Part shown: positions 7,549 to 16,339 of the stretch, piece after piece
Layout of the letters: each line of letters begins with the position of its first letter
Numbering within the stretch: position 1 is the first letter of the stretch
Origin: Actinomycetota bacterium
Lineage (GTDB): Bacteria > Actinomycetota > Actinomycetes > Propionibacteriales > Propionibacteriaceae
DNA: 62,868 nt
NCBI GenBank assembly: GCA_020161795.1
Contig: JAIUOR010000016.1
Coordinates: 1 to 62,868 of the forward strand
Direction: 5' to 3'
Position numbers and translations under genes: made by a program
Notes under the pieces: generated by a model
Seen by the model: only the letters and a program-made list of their open reading frames with translations
What the model was told of the DNA's origin: nothing
The model's database searches: none

Positions 7549-9579
7549 GTGACGATCATGAGCAGCAGCGATCCCCTCGTGGGCCATGTGCTCGACGGCC
7601 GCTACGAGATCCTGCGCAAGCTCGCCCGTGGCGGTATGGCCACCGTGTACCTGGCCTCCGATCGACGGCTGACCCGCACCGTCGCCATCAAGGTCATGCA
7701 CGACAGCCTCGGCGGAGATCCCGAGTTCGTCACCCGCTTCGATCGCGAAGCCCGCGCGGCCGCCCGCCTCTCCCACCCGAACGTGGTGGCGGTCTTCGAC
7801 CAGGGGATCGACGCCGGCCGTCCCTACATCGTGATGGAGTACGTCGAGGGCGGTACCCTGCGCCACCTGATCACCCGCGAGGCTCCGATGACCGCCGAGC
7901 GGGCCCTCGATCTGCTGCTCCCGGTGATCACGGCCGTGGCGGCCGCGCACGAGGCCGGGATCATCCATCGCGACATCAAGCCCGAGAACGTGCTGATCTC
8001 CGACCGCGGCCAGATCAAGGTGGCCGACTTCGGCCTGGCCCGCGCGGTCACCGCGCATACCGCCACCCAGACCGGTACCCTGATCGGCACCGTCTCCTAC
8101 ATCGCCCCCGAGCTGGTCACCACGGGCAAGGGCGACACCCGGGCCGACGTGTACGCCCTCGGCGTGGTGCTCTTCGAGCTGCTCACCGGACGCAAGCCGC
8201 ACACCGGCGACACTCCGATCCAGGTGGCCTACGCCCACGTCCACAATCTCATCCCGCCGCCCTCCTCCCAGCTGGCCAGGCGGGAGGCCCAGTTGGCCGT
8301 TCCGCCCTACGTGGACGCGCTGGTACTGGGTGCCACCAACCGCGAGCGGATCGGACGCCCGGCCGACGCGACGGTGCTGCTGGACCATGCCCGGCGGGCA
8401 CGGCGGGCGCTGGCCGAAGGCGTCCGGGACGATCCGGCCCTCACCGCCGCGATGCGGGTCACCACGCTGGACGGTGCGGACGCGCTGACCGAGCAGGTGC
8501 CGTCGGTGACCCCCGTGGCCTCGCCGGCCGGCAGCGCGCCGACCACCACCATCCAGCGCACCACCACGCTGCGGTTCACGCCCTCCACCCCGGTGAGCCC
8601 CGGCCATCCCCCGGTGGCCGACGGGATGCCGTACTACGACCTGCCCGCCACCGAGCATCCGTCGGCCTCGGCCCAGCATCTGCGGCAGCGGCAGGTCAAG
8701 CGGCGCCGGCGCGGCCTGGCCTCGCTGATCGTGATCCTGCTGTTGACCGCCGCGCTGGGAGTCGGCGCGTGGTGGATGTTCTCCGGCCGGTTCACCGACA
8801 CCCCGGCCTTCGGCGGCCTCACGCAGAAGGCCGCGGAGGCGCTGGCGGACGAGCACGGCCTGAGGATCAGCTTCGACAACGACTACTCCGAGACCGTGCC
8901 GGTCGGCGAGGTGATCCGTAGCAACCCGGTCGAGGAATCGCCCATCCTGCGCGGCGGCGAAGTGATCGCCTACCTGTCGAAGGGCCCGGAACGCTACGAG
9001 GTGCCACCGCTGGAGGGGCTGACACCGGAGGAGGCGCAGGCCGCGCTGGAGGAGACCCACCTGGCGCTCGGCAAGGTCGAGAGCGAGTATCACGACACGG
9101 CGGCATCGGGCACCGTCTTCGCCAGCTCGAAGGATGCCGGCGATCGGGTCAAGCCCGGCACCAAGGTGGGGATCACGGTGTCGAAGGGGCCGGCTCCGAT
9201 CAAGATCGTGAGCTTCAAGGGCAAGCCCTTCGCGGAGGCCGAGGCTCACTACAAGGAGGCGGGCCTCAAGGTCGAGATCACCGAGGAGAAGTACAGCGAC
9301 AAGGTCGAGAAGGGCGCCGTGATCTCCTCCGATCCCGCCAAGGGCACGCTGAAGCGGGGCGAGACGATCAACTTCGTCGTGTCCAAGGGCCCGGAACTGG
9401 TGAAGGTGCCCTACGTCGCCTGGAAGAACGTCGACGAGGCCAGGGACATCCTGGAGAAGGTCGGCTTCAAGGTGGAGGTGGTGTACGAGGCACGGCTGTT
9501 CAATCTGGTCGCCTGGTCCGATCCGAAGAACGGCGAGATGGTCCCCAAAGGCTCGACCATCACTCTCACCGTGGGCTGA
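7549..9579 (+). CDS. pknL: PASTA-domain Ser/Thr protein kinase (PknL-like)
   Basis: A 676-residue membrane kinase. The cytoplasmic kinase domain covers about residues 14-280, with GGMATVYLA glycine loop, HRDIKPENV catalytic loop near 140 and DFGLARA near 160. A juxtamembrane linker follows, then one membrane helix at about 391-413 and four extracellular PASTA repeats to the C-terminus, each closing near a (V)SKGP. PASTA domains sense peptidoglycan fragments, so the protein couples wall state to cytoplasmic phosphorylation. Neighbours (idsA, thiE, aroG, plsC) match the pknL locus rather than the pknB/division-start locus. The start is GTG with GGAG five bases upstream. Confidence 0.9.
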   Translation: MTIMSSSDPLVGHVLDGRYEILRKLARGGMATVYLASDRRLTRTVAIKVMHDSLGGDPEFVTRFDREARAAARLSHPNVVAVFDQGIDAGRPYIVMEYVEGGTLRHLITREAPMTAERALDLLLPVITAVAAAHEAGIIHRDIKPENVLISDRGQIKVADFGLARAVTAHTATQTGTLIGTVSYIAPELVTTGKGDTRADVYALGVVLFELLTGRKPHTGDTPIQVAYAHVHNLIPPPSSQLARREAQLAVPPYVDALVLGATNRERIGRPADATVLLDHARRARRALAEGVRDDPALTAAMRVTTLDGADALTEQVPSVTPVASPAGSAPTTTIQRTTTLRFTPSTPVSPGHPPVADGMPYYDLPATEHPSASAQHLRQRQVKRRRRGLASLIVILLLTAALGVGAWWMFSGRFTDTPAFGGLTQKAAEALADEHGLRISFDNDYSETVPVGEVIRSNPVEESPILRGGEVIAYLSKGPERYEVPPLEGLTPEEAQAALEETHLALGKVESEYHDTAASGTVFASSKDAGDRVKPGTKVGITVSKGPAPIKIVSFKGKPFAEAEAHYKEAGLKVEITEEKYSDKVEKGAVISSDPAKGTLKRGETINFVVSKGPELVKVPYVAWKNVDEARDILEKVGFKVEVVYEARLFNLVAWSDPKNGEMVPKGSTITLTVG

Positions 9580-9594
9580 CCCGACCCGGCGGAA

Positions 9595-10239
9595 TCAGGC
9601 GGGAGCCCAGGGCACGCCGTCTCGCAGGTCGACCAATTCCGCCGGCCCCATCTCCCCGATGCGGTTGAAGGCCAGCGACCAGCCCCGCGGGCCGAGCAGG
9701 CCCTCGTGGATCAGGAAGCCCTGCGGCGCACCGACCTCGCGGACGAAGTCGATGGTCTCCTTCATCGCGGCCCACGGCCCGTAGGCGGGGATCGCCAGGA
9801 CGTCCACCCCGGAGGGAATGGTGGCCAGGCTGTCACCGGGATGGAACAGGGTCGGCTCCCCCGGCGCCGCGAGCACCAGGCCGACATTGCCGATCCGCGG
9901 GATGTCGGCGTGGATGACGGCGTGCAGTCCGCCCACGGCGGCCACCTCGATGCCGTTGCCGAGGTCGATCGAGGTGTCGGCCGCCAGCGGCGATGCGCCG
10001 GGCAGAGCGACCGCGTCCAGCACCTGCGGCTCGACGTACACCGCGGCGCCCGGGTTGGCCGCGACCAGGCCGGGAACATGCGCGGGATCGATGTGATCGG
10101 GATGCTGGTGGGTGACCAGGATCGCGTCCAGGTCGGTCAGCCCGTGCCAGGCCTGGGAGAAGTTGCCCGGATCGAACAGGATCCGGCGATCGGCCACCTC
10201 GACGAGAACCGCTGCGTGGCCCAGGTGCGTGATCTGCAT
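9595..10239 (-). CDS. Metallo-beta-lactamase-fold hydrolase, UlaG/YtkL-like
   Basis: A 214-residue MBL-fold protein with the zinc-binding motif THQHPDHID near residues 42-50, the N-terminal THLGHAAVLVE strand and a later HPGDS. It belongs to the small single-domain UlaG/YtkL-like group of hydrolases whose substrates are mostly unknown. It lies 9 nt downstream of aroQ but appears to have its own -10 hexamer. It converges on pknL with a 15-bp gap. Confidence 0.8.
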   Translation of the reverse strand: MQITHLGHAAVLVEVADRRILFDPGNFSQAWHGLTDLDAILVTHQHPDHIDPAHVPGLVAANPGAAVYVEPQVLDAVALPGASPLAADTSIDLGNGIEVAAVGGLHAVIHADIPRIGNVGLVLAAPGEPTLFHPGDSLATIPSGVDVLAIPAYGPWAAMKETIDFVREVGAPQGFLIHEGLLGPRGWSLAFNRIGEMGPAELVDLRDGVPWAPA

Positions 10240-10245
10240 GCCCTC

Positions 10246-10251
10246 AGCTTA
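10246..10251 (-). promoter_or_regulatory. -10 hexamer for leaderless MBL gene, overlapping the aroQ stop
   Basis: TAAGCT on the minus strand lies 6 nt before ATG 10239. Its first three bases are the TAA stop codon of aroQ (10249-10251). Confidence 0.5.
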
Positions 10252-10713
10252 GGCCGGCACCCGCTGCCCTCCGGAGTCGTCGACGAGCCGCAGGATCACG
10301 TAGTCCATCGCGAGGTGGTAGCCGTGGGTACCGAAGCCGAACAGGACGCCGGCCGCCAGATCGCTGAGGTAGGAGTGCTTGCGGAACTCCTCACGGGCGT
10401 GGACGTTGGAGATGTGGACCTCGATGAACGGCAGGGCGACCGCGGCGAAGGCGTCCCGCAAGGCGACCGAGGTGTGGGCGTAGGCGCCGGGGTTGATGAT
10501 CACGAAGCGGGTTCCGTCGGCGCGGGCCTCGTGCAGCCGGTCGACGATGGCACCCTCGTGATTGCTCTGGAAGGTGTCGACGCTCAGCCCGGCCGCTGCT
10601 CCCTGGGCGATCAGCGCCGCCTCGATCTCGGGCAGGGTCGTCGTGCCGTACACCTCGGGCTCACGGGTGCCCAGGGTGTTGAGGTTCGGGCCGTTGATCA
10701 CCAGGACGTCCAT
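10249..10713 (-). CDS. aroQ: 3-dehydroquinate dehydratase, type II
   Basis: A 154-residue small dodecameric-type dehydroquinase for the third shikimate step. [18 protein letters not shown] carries the catalytic Tyr, and [15 protein letters not shown] and EVHISN are hallmark stretches. The ATG at 10713 is preceded by GGAGTAGGGG; a much longer in-frame reading upstream is not supported. It follows aroK by 79 nt and is the last of the leftward aro genes. Confidence 0.95.
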   Translation of the reverse strand: MDVLVINGPNLNTLGTREPEVYGTTTLPEIEAALIAQGAAAGLSVDTFQSNHEGAIVDRLHEARADGTRFVIINPGAYAHTSVALRDAFAAVALPFIEVHISNVHAREEFRKHSYLSDLAAGVLFGFGTHGYHLAMDYVILRLVDDSGGQRVPA

Positions 10714-10792
10714 GCCCCTACTCCTCGCTTCGCTCGTCAGGACCAGCCTTGCCCTCGGCCAGACTGTTCCAGCTGCTCTCGGGCTTCGTGGT

Positions 10793-11323
10793 CTACTCTC
10801 CCGCGTCCGGGGTTTCCGGGTCCAGCGGCACCGCCGAGGCATCTTCCAGACCGGCTGCCACCAGTTCGACCAGCTCGTTGATCGAGCGGCCGGCCACCGG
10901 CACCCGCAGGGTCGCCACCGAGCGGTAGAGATCGGCCCTGGCAGCGAACACCTGCGCCAGGTCGGGACGGTGGAGCATCGGACGTCCGGGGTCGCCGCCC
11001 ACCCGGCTCAGGGCATCCTCCAAGGCGATGTCGAGCAGCACGACGTCGTGGCCGTCGAGTGCCTCCCGCACCGAGTCGGTGGTGATCGCACCCCCGCCCA
11101 GCGCCAGCACGGCCTCGGGGCCGGCGAGCTGCTCGCGGATCACGCGCGCCTCGATCTCGCGGAAGCCGGCCTCGCCGTAGCCCTCGAAGATGTCGGCGAT
11201 CGACAACCCCAGCCCCTGCTCGATGACGTGATCGCTGTCCACGAACGCCCGGCCGAGCCGCGCCGCCAGGGCGCGGCCGACGGTGGTCTTGCCTGCTCCC
11301 ATGAACCCGACGAGTACGATCAT
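10793..11323 (-). CDS. aroK: Shikimate kinase
   Basis: A 176-residue P-loop kinase that phosphorylates shikimate. [11 protein letters not shown] is the Walker A motif, DSD follows at about 29-31, GFREIE near 53-58 and ALGGGAI near 74-80 bind shikimate, and RPML with RADLYR forms the lid region. The start codon overlaps the aroE stop as ATGA, so the two genes are translationally coupled. No aroB lies next to it, unlike in many actinobacterial aro clusters. Confidence 0.95.
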   Translation of the reverse strand: MIVLVGFMGAGKTTVGRALAARLGRAFVDSDHVIEQGLGLSIADIFEGYGEAGFREIEARVIREQLAGPEAVLALGGGAITTDSVREALDGHDVVLLDIALEDALSRVGGDPGRPMLHRPDLAQVFAARADLYRSVATLRVPVAGRSINELVELVAAGLEDASAVPLDPETPDAGE

Positions 11324-12126
11324 GCGGCCTCCAGCGCGGCCCGGCCGGCGGCGAACATGGCCGCGACCGGTGCGGGGTGGCCGGTGAAGAGCTCGAACTG
11401 ACGGGCGGCCTGGTGGACGAGCAGGTCGAGCCCGCCGACCACGGTCAAGCCGGCCGCCGCCGCGGCCTGGGCCAGCGGGGTCGGCCAGTCGGCGTAGACG
11501 GCGTCGAAGAGCAGACCGTCGCGAGCCGGCAGGCCGCGCTCGATGCCGGGGGCGGGCGGCAGGGTGGAGAGCACGGCGGGCTCGGCGCCGTGCGTCCAGC
11601 CGGCCAGGTCCGCCGCGGTCACCACGAGGGCGACCTCCGCGTGCTCGGCCCAGGCAGCGAGCTCGGCCACCCGCTCGGGGTTGCGGGCGTAGACGGTGGC
11701 GTGCGTCGCGCCGAGGAACTCCAGCGCCAGCAGTGCCGAGCGGGCGGTAGCGCCGGCACCCAGCACGGCAGCGCTCCCCCATCCCTGCCAGTGCGGCGCG
11801 AGAGCATCGACCAGACCGCCGACATCGGTGTTGTCGGCGTCCCAGCCGCCGTCCGTCCGCCGGATCAGGGTGTTGCCGGCACCGGCCCGGGCCGCCAGCG
11901 GCGACACCTGCCCGGCCACCTCCAGCACGGCGCGCTTGAGCGGCATGGTGCACGACAGCCCGCGCCAGTCGGAGCCGAGCGTCGCTAGGAAGTCCGGCAG
12001 TCCGGCGGCTTCGACGCGGTGACGCTCGTAGCTCCAGCCGGTCAGGCCCAGGGCGGCGTACCCGGCCTCGTGCAGCGCGGGCGAGAGCGAGTGCTCGATC
12101 GGCGAACCCAGGACGGCGGCCCTCAC
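11320..12126 (-). CDS. aroE: Shikimate dehydrogenase
   Basis: A 268-residue NADP-dependent dehydrogenase converting 3-dehydroshikimate to shikimate. The N-terminal GSPIEHSLSP binds shikimate, MPLK holds the catalytic Lys, NTDVGG the catalytic Asp, and GAGATARSALLAL is the nucleotide-binding loop. The usual NxTxPxK reads SCTMPLK. The start is GTG, overlapping the ltaE stop as GTGA. A longer in-frame reading upstream belongs to the shadow of ltaE. Confidence 0.93.
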   Translation of the reverse strand: MRAAVLGSPIEHSLSPALHEAGYAALGLTGWSYERHRVEAAGLPDFLATLGSDWRGLSCTMPLKRAVLEVAGQVSPLAARAGAGNTLIRRTDGGWDADNTDVGGLVDALAPHWQGWGSAAVLGAGATARSALLALEFLGATHATVYARNPERVAELAAWAEHAEVALVVTAADLAGWTHGAEPAVLSTLPPAPGIERGLPARDGLLFDAVYADWPTPLAQAAAAAGLTVVGGLDLLVHQAARQFELFTGHPAPVAAMFAAGRAALEAA

Positions 12127-13151
12127 CGGCGCTCCAGGAGTGCACCGGCGATCCGGCCGGCGGCAGCGCACTCGTCCAGGGTGACGTCGAGATGGGTGAC
12201 GGCACGCAGGGTGCGCCGTCCGACCACCGACAGCAGGACCCCCGCGGCAGCGGCCTCGGCCGCCACCTCGGCCGCCGGACGCGAGCCGGTGTCGACCACC
12301 ACGATGTTGGTCTGCACGGTCTCCGGATCGAGACTGCCGGGCACCGCCCGGGCCACCTCGGCGGCGAAGGCTCGCGCGGCCCGATGATCGTCGGCCAGCC
12401 GTTCGAGCTGGTGGTCGAGGGCATACTCGGCGGCTGCGGCGAGGATGCCCGCCTGCCGCATGCCGCCGCCCAGCCGCTTGCGCTGTACCCGCGCGCGGGC
12501 GATGAGTTCCGCCGAGCCGACCAGCATCGAACCGACCGGCGCACCCAGGCCCTTGGAGAAGCAGACGCTCACGGTGTCGAACAGCCTGCCGTAGGCGTCC
12601 AGCGGCTCGCCGGTGGCGACATGGGCATTCCACAGCCGGGCGCCGTCCAGGTGCAGCCTCACGCCGGCATCGCGGCAGAGCTGGGAGATGCCGGTCAGGG
12701 TCTCCAGCGGCTGCACCGTCCCGCCGCCGAAGTTGTGGGTGTTCTCGATCGCCACCGCCGCGGTGGAGACCAGGTAGGGGCCGGCGTCCGGGGCGATGAT
12801 GGCGCCGATCGTGGCCGCGTCCGTCACCCCGTCGGCGGAATCCCAGGTGCGCATGGTGATCCCGTGCAGGGCGGCGTGGGCGCCCAGCTCGGCCCGGGCG
12901 ATGTGGGCGCGGATGTCGCAGACCACCTCCTGCCCGGGCGGCACCAGCGCCCAGACGCCCAGCAGGTTCGCCATCGAGCCGGAGGGCGTGAACAGCCCCG
13001 CCTCATGGCCCAGCAGCGCCGCCACCCGTTGCTGGAAGGCATTCAGCGCCGGATCCTCGCCGTAGACGTCGTCACCGACCTCGGCGGCGGCCAGCGCCGC
13101 CCGCATCCCGGCGGTGGGGCGGGTGAGCGTGTCGCTGCGCAGGTCGATCAC
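12123..13151 (-). CDS. ltaE: Low-specificity L-threonine aldolase
   Basis: A 342-residue PLP enzyme cleaving L-threonine/allo-threonine to glycine and acetaldehyde. It begins IDLRSDTLTRPTAGM, typical of the family, has TPSGSMANLLG, and the PLP-binding lysine in VCFSKGLGAPVGS. It sits inside the aro gene string: its GTG directly abuts the aroG stop and its stop overlaps the aroE start. Why a threonine aldolase should be co-expressed with shikimate genes is not evident. Confidence 0.92.
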   Translation of the reverse strand: MIDLRSDTLTRPTAGMRAALAAAEVGDDVYGEDPALNAFQQRVAALLGHEAGLFTPSGSMANLLGVWALVPPGQEVVCDIRAHIARAELGAHAALHGITMRTWDSADGVTDAATIGAIIAPDAGPYLVSTAAVAIENTHNFGGGTVQPLETLTGISQLCRDAGVRLHLDGARLWNAHVATGEPLDAYGRLFDTVSVCFSKGLGAPVGSMLVGSAELIARARVQRKRLGGGMRQAGILAAAAEYALDHQLERLADDHRAARAFAAEVARAVPGSLDPETVQTNIVVVDTGSRPAAEVAAEAAAAGVLLSVVGRRTLRAVTHLDVTLDECAAAGRIAGALLERR

Positions 13152-14540
13152 TCAGAAGTCCTCCGGTTGGAATTCCTGCACCGGGTTGGGCCGCAGGATG
13201 CGTCCGCTGGTCAGCCGCTCGGCGACCACGAAGGCCAGTTCCAGCGACTGGTCGCGGTTCATCCGCGGGTCGCAGGCGGTCTCGTAGCGGTTGGCGAGGT
13301 CGGCCTCGGCCAGCTCGCCCACCCCACCGACGCATTCGGTGACGTCGTCGCCGGTCAGCTCGATGTGCACCCCGCCCGGCCAGGTGCCCAGTTGCTCGTG
13401 CACGTCGAAGAAGCCGTTGACCTCGTCCACCACCTGGCTGAACGCACGGGTCTTGTAGCCCAACGAGGTCTCGAAGGTGTTGCCGTGCATGGGATCGCAG
13501 ACCCAGGCCACCTTGCGTCCGGTCGCCTCGACGGCAGCGACGATCGGCGGCAGCAGGCTGCGGATCCGTCCGGCACCCATTCGGGTGATGATGGTCAGCC
13601 GGCCGGGCTCGTGGTCGGGATCCAGCCGCTCGACCAGCTCCACCACGTCCTCGGCGGTGGCCGACGGCCCGATCTTGATCCCGATCGGGTTGCGGATGTG
13701 GCGGAAGAACTCGACGTGGGCGCCGTCCAGTTGCCGGGTGCGTTCCCCGATCCAGACCATGTGGGCGCTGGTGTCGTAGGGGGTGCCGGTGCGGGAGTCG
13801 ATCCGGGTCAGCGCGTGCTCGTAGTCGAGCAGCAGCGCCTCATGGCTGGCGTAGAAGTCGACTGTCCGCAGCGACTCGTTGTCGACCCCGCAGGCGACCA
13901 TGAAGGCCAGCGCGCGCTCGATCTCCGAGGTCATCTGCTCGTAGCGCTCCTCCACATCGGAGTTGCGGACGAAGTCACGGTTCCAGGTGTGAACCGCGCG
14001 CAGGTCGGCGAAACCGCCGGTGACGAAGGCGCGCAGCAGGTTCAGCGTGGCCGCGGAGTGGTTGTACACCTCGATCAGCCGGTGTGGATCCGGCCGGCGG
14101 GCCGCCTCGACGAACTCCAGCCCGTTGACGGCGTCGCCCCGGTAGCTGGGCAGGGTGATGCCGTCGCGGGTCTCGGTGTCCTTCGACCGCGGCTTGGCGT
14201 ACTGGCCGGCGATCCGTCCGACCTTCAGGACGGGTACCTGCGCGGCGTAGGTCAGCACCACGGCCATCGACAGCAGCACCCGCAGCTTGCCGCGGATGTC
14301 GCCCGCGGTCACCGAGCCAAAGGTCTCGGCGCAGTCACCGCCCTGCAGCAGGAAGGAGCGGCCGGCCGCCACTTCGGCCACCCGGCGCTTGAGTTCGTCG
14401 CACTCCCCGGCGAAGACCAGCGGCGGACGCAACCGCAGTTCGGCGAGCACCGCGTCCACCGCCGCCGGATCGGCATACAGCGGTTGCTGTGCCACCGGGC
14501 GAGTACGCAATTCGGAAAGCGTCGGGATCTGGTCCACCAC
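13152..14540 (-). CDS. aroG: DAHP synthase, class II
   Basis: A 462-residue class II (plant-like) 3-deoxy-D-arabino-heptulosonate 7-phosphate synthase, the first shikimate-pathway enzyme. LLQGGDCAETF, RIAGQYAKPRS, SYRGDAVNG and CDPMHGNT are family signatures for PEP, metal and erythrose-4-phosphate binding. In mycobacteria this enzyme is feedback-inhibited by aromatic amino acids and partners with chorismate mutase; that is family knowledge only. The preferred start is GTG 14540, 7 nt after TATCCT; no ribosome site is seen, which suits a leaderless mRNA. It heads the leftward aroG-ltaE-aroE-aroK-aroQ string. Confidence 0.93.
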   Translation of the reverse strand: MVDQIPTLSELRTRPVAQQPLYADPAAVDAVLAELRLRPPLVFAGECDELKRRVAEVAAGRSFLLQGGDCAETFGSVTAGDIRGKLRVLLSMAVVLTYAAQVPVLKVGRIAGQYAKPRSKDTETRDGITLPSYRGDAVNGLEFVEAARRPDPHRLIEVYNHSAATLNLLRAFVTGGFADLRAVHTWNRDFVRNSDVEERYEQMTSEIERALAFMVACGVDNESLRTVDFYASHEALLLDYEHALTRIDSRTGTPYDTSAHMVWIGERTRQLDGAHVEFFRHIRNPIGIKIGPSATAEDVVELVERLDPDHEPGRLTIITRMGAGRIRSLLPPIVAAVEATGRKVAWVCDPMHGNTFETSLGYKTRAFSQVVDEVNGFFDVHEQLGTWPGGVHIELTGDDVTECVGGVGELAEADLANRYETACDPRMNRDQSLELAFVVAERLTSGRILRPNPVQEFQPEDF

Positions 14541-14547
14541 GCGGGTC

Positions 14548-14553
14548 AGGATA
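14548..14553 (-). promoter_or_regulatory. -10 hexamer for leaderless aroG operon
   Basis: TATCCT on the minus strand lies 7 nt before GTG 14540. TTGGGG at 14573-14578 is a possible -35 with a 19-nt spacer. Confidence 0.5.
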
Positions 14554-14580
14554 GCCCGCGGCGCCCATTCGTCCCCAACC

Positions 14581-14609
14581 GGGGCCGCGCCGTGGATGCC
14601 CGCGGCCCC
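14581..14609 (-). terminator. GC-rich hairpin between plsC and aroG
   Basis: A perfect 9-bp stem, GGGGCCGCG (14581-14589) with CGCGGCCCC (14601-14609), and an 11-nt loop. It lies downstream of plsC and upstream of the aroG promoter, so it probably ends plsC transcription. There is no U tract. A second, bulged hairpin lies at about 14637-14671. Confidence 0.5.
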
Positions 14610-14731
14610 TGCCTCCCCCGCACAAACCGGGCAATCCAGGGCCGCTGAGTGGATTATCCGGCCAGCGGGCCCTGTCTGCCCGGATTCTGCGGGGTAGGGG
14701 CCGGCCGGAGATGGTTGCCGAAGGGCCGAAC

Positions 14732-15481
14732 TCAATCGGCGGGCAACTCCGGTGGGGTTGCCCCGTAGCCCGGACGCGGGAGTTCCTTCGCCTTGGCCTC
14801 CTCGGCGCTCAGCGAGCCGTACTTCACGGAGCTGGCGTAGGCCTCGACGTAGGTCTGGCCCGACAGCTCCTGGATGGCCGCCATCACCTCGTCGGTCACC
14901 CAGCGGATCACCGCCCGGTCGTCGCCCAGGCCGGCGTAGGCCGGGAAGTGGAGCGGCTCGCCCACCACCAGCCGCGGCTTGCGCACCCACGGGATGCCGA
15001 GCCGGCCGCGCACGGTCTGGGTGTCGAACGCGGCGATCGGGATCACCGGCACGTCGGCGGTCAGGGCGATCCGGGCCACCCCGGTCTTGCCGCGGTAGAG
15101 CCGTCCGTCGGGCGAGCGGGTGCCCTCGGGGAAGATGCCGACCAGGCCGCCCTCGGCGAGCACGTTCAGCACCGGACGCAGGCCGTCCAGCGAGGTGCGG
15201 CCGCCCGAACGATCGAGCGGCACCTGCCCGACGGCCTTGAGGAACCAGGCCACCACCTTCGATGCCAGCCCGCGGTTGCCGGCGAAGAGTTCGGCCTTGG
15301 CCGGGAAGGTCAGCCGCCGGCGCATCAGCGCGGGCAGGATGTAGGTCTCCGAGGCGGCCAGATGGTTGACCGCGAGCACCGCTCCACCGGTTTCCGGGAT
15401 GTTCTCCTCACCGGTTAGCGTGGCCCGCATCAGGTACTTGGCCACCGGACGGAAGAGCGCCAGCTTGAAGAACTCGTACAT
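14732..15481 (-). CDS. plsC: 1-acyl-sn-glycerol-3-phosphate acyltransferase family protein
   Basis: A 249-residue PlsC-type acyltransferase for phosphatidate synthesis or a related acylation at the membrane face. FPEGTRSPDG is motif III and VPVIPIA motif IV. Motif I reads NHLAASE, so the usual H-x4-D is H-x4-E here. The start at 15481 has AAGGAGA six bases upstream. The gene lies next to aroG as in mycobacteria (Rv2182c region) and is divergent from the alpha/beta hydrolase gene. Confidence 0.87.
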   Translation of the reverse strand: MYEFFKLALFRPVAKYLMRATLTGEENIPETGGAVLAVNHLAASETYILPALMRRRLTFPAKAELFAGNRGLASKVVAWFLKAVGQVPLDRSGGRTSLDGLRPVLNVLAEGGLVGIFPEGTRSPDGRLYRGKTGVARIALTADVPVIPIAAFDTQTVRGRLGIPWVRKPRLVVGEPLHFPAYAGLGDDRAVIRWVTDEVMAAIQELSGQTYVEAYASSVKYGSLSAEEAKAKELPRPGYGATPPELPAD

Positions 15482-15509
15482 CGGTCTCCTTCGCGTCAGG
15501 GCTGCTCCT

Positions 15510-15537
15510 GATGCGACGGGGCGCTCCCTGTCGCATC
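15510..15537. promoter_or_regulatory. 8-bp inverted repeat in the plsC/hydrolase divergent promoter
   Basis: GATGCGAC (15510-15517) and GTCGCATC (15530-15537) are perfect inverted copies separated by 12 nt. The position between two divergent genes suggests an operator, but no cognate regulator is nearby. Confidence 0.35.
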
Positions 15538-15586
15538 CTCTGTGCGGGGAACACAATAGCGGTGGGCGAGCGGGCGAGGTCGTACG

Positions 15587-16339
15587 ATGACGCCCATGCA
15601 GGTCGCCGAGCACGCCGAACCCCTTCACCTCGGTCAGGGACGGATAGCCGTGCTCTTCCTGCACGGCTTCAACAGCTCACCGCACACCCTGCGGGAGTGG
15701 GCCCAGCTGATGGCGGACGCCGGCTACCGGGTCGCGCTGCCGCGGCTGCCAGGCCACGGCACCAGCTGGCGCGAACTCGAGGCCACCCGCTGGCAGGACT
15801 GGTACGCCTGCGCCGAGCGCGAGTTGCTCGCCCTGCTGGAGGAATCAGATCAGGTCTTCGTCGTCGGGCATTCGATGGGCGGCACGCTGGCGCTGCGCCT
15901 GGCCGCCCACTACCGCGATCGGCTCGCCGGTCTGGTGCTGGTCAACCCGGCGCTGCTGCTGTACCCGTTCCAGCGAATCGTGCCGCCGGCCTCCCGGGTG
16001 ATGGCCAGCCTGCCGTCGCGCGCCCACGACATCGCCCGTCCCGGCGTGCCGCGGCACGGCTACGACCGCACTCCGCTGGCGCCGGCGGTCTCGATGTTCC
16101 GGATGTTCAGCGACGTACGCGCCAGCCTCGATCTGGTGTACTGCCCGACCCTGATCTTCCGCTCGGCGACCGACCATGTGGTGCCCGGACGATCGACCGA
16201 CTACCTGCTGGCGCACCTCTCCAGCACCGACATCACCGTGCAGGAACTCCCCCGCAGCTACCACGTCGCCACGCTGGACTACGACCAGGAGTTGATCTTC
16301 GGCCGGACCCTGGACTTCATCGCGGCCCACTCGCACTAG
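15587..16339 (+). CDS. Alpha/beta hydrolase, carboxylesterase/monoacylglycerol lipase type
   Basis: A 250-residue serine hydrolase. FLHGFNSSP is the oxyanion strand, GHSMGG near residues 93-98 holds the nucleophile, SATDHVVP supplies the acid and SYHVATLD the histidine. The overall pattern matches Est30-like carboxylesterases and monoacylglycerol lipases. The ATG at 15587 has GAGGT six bases before it. Adjacency to plsC suggests lipid or acylglycerol turnover, an inference. Its stop shares the tetranucleotide CTAG with the convergent lipoprotein gene. Confidence 0.83.
   Translation: MTPMQVAEHAEPLHLGQGRIAVLFLHGFNSSPHTLREWAQLMADAGYRVALPRLPGHGTSWRELEATRWQDWYACAERELLALLEESDQVFVVGHSMGGTLALRLAAHYRDRLAGLVLVNPALLLYPFQRIVPPASRVMASLPSRAHDIARPGVPRHGYDRTPLAPAVSMFRMFSDVRASLDLVYCPTLIFRSATDHVVPGRSTDYLLAHLSSTDITVQELPRSYHVATLDYDQELIFGRTLDFIAAHSH

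Noticed and set aside
10793-12544. A 583-codon frame that looks like an aroK fusion
   Set aside because: Only the last 176 codons match a family (shikimate kinase). The front is a shadow of aroE and ltaE in another frame.
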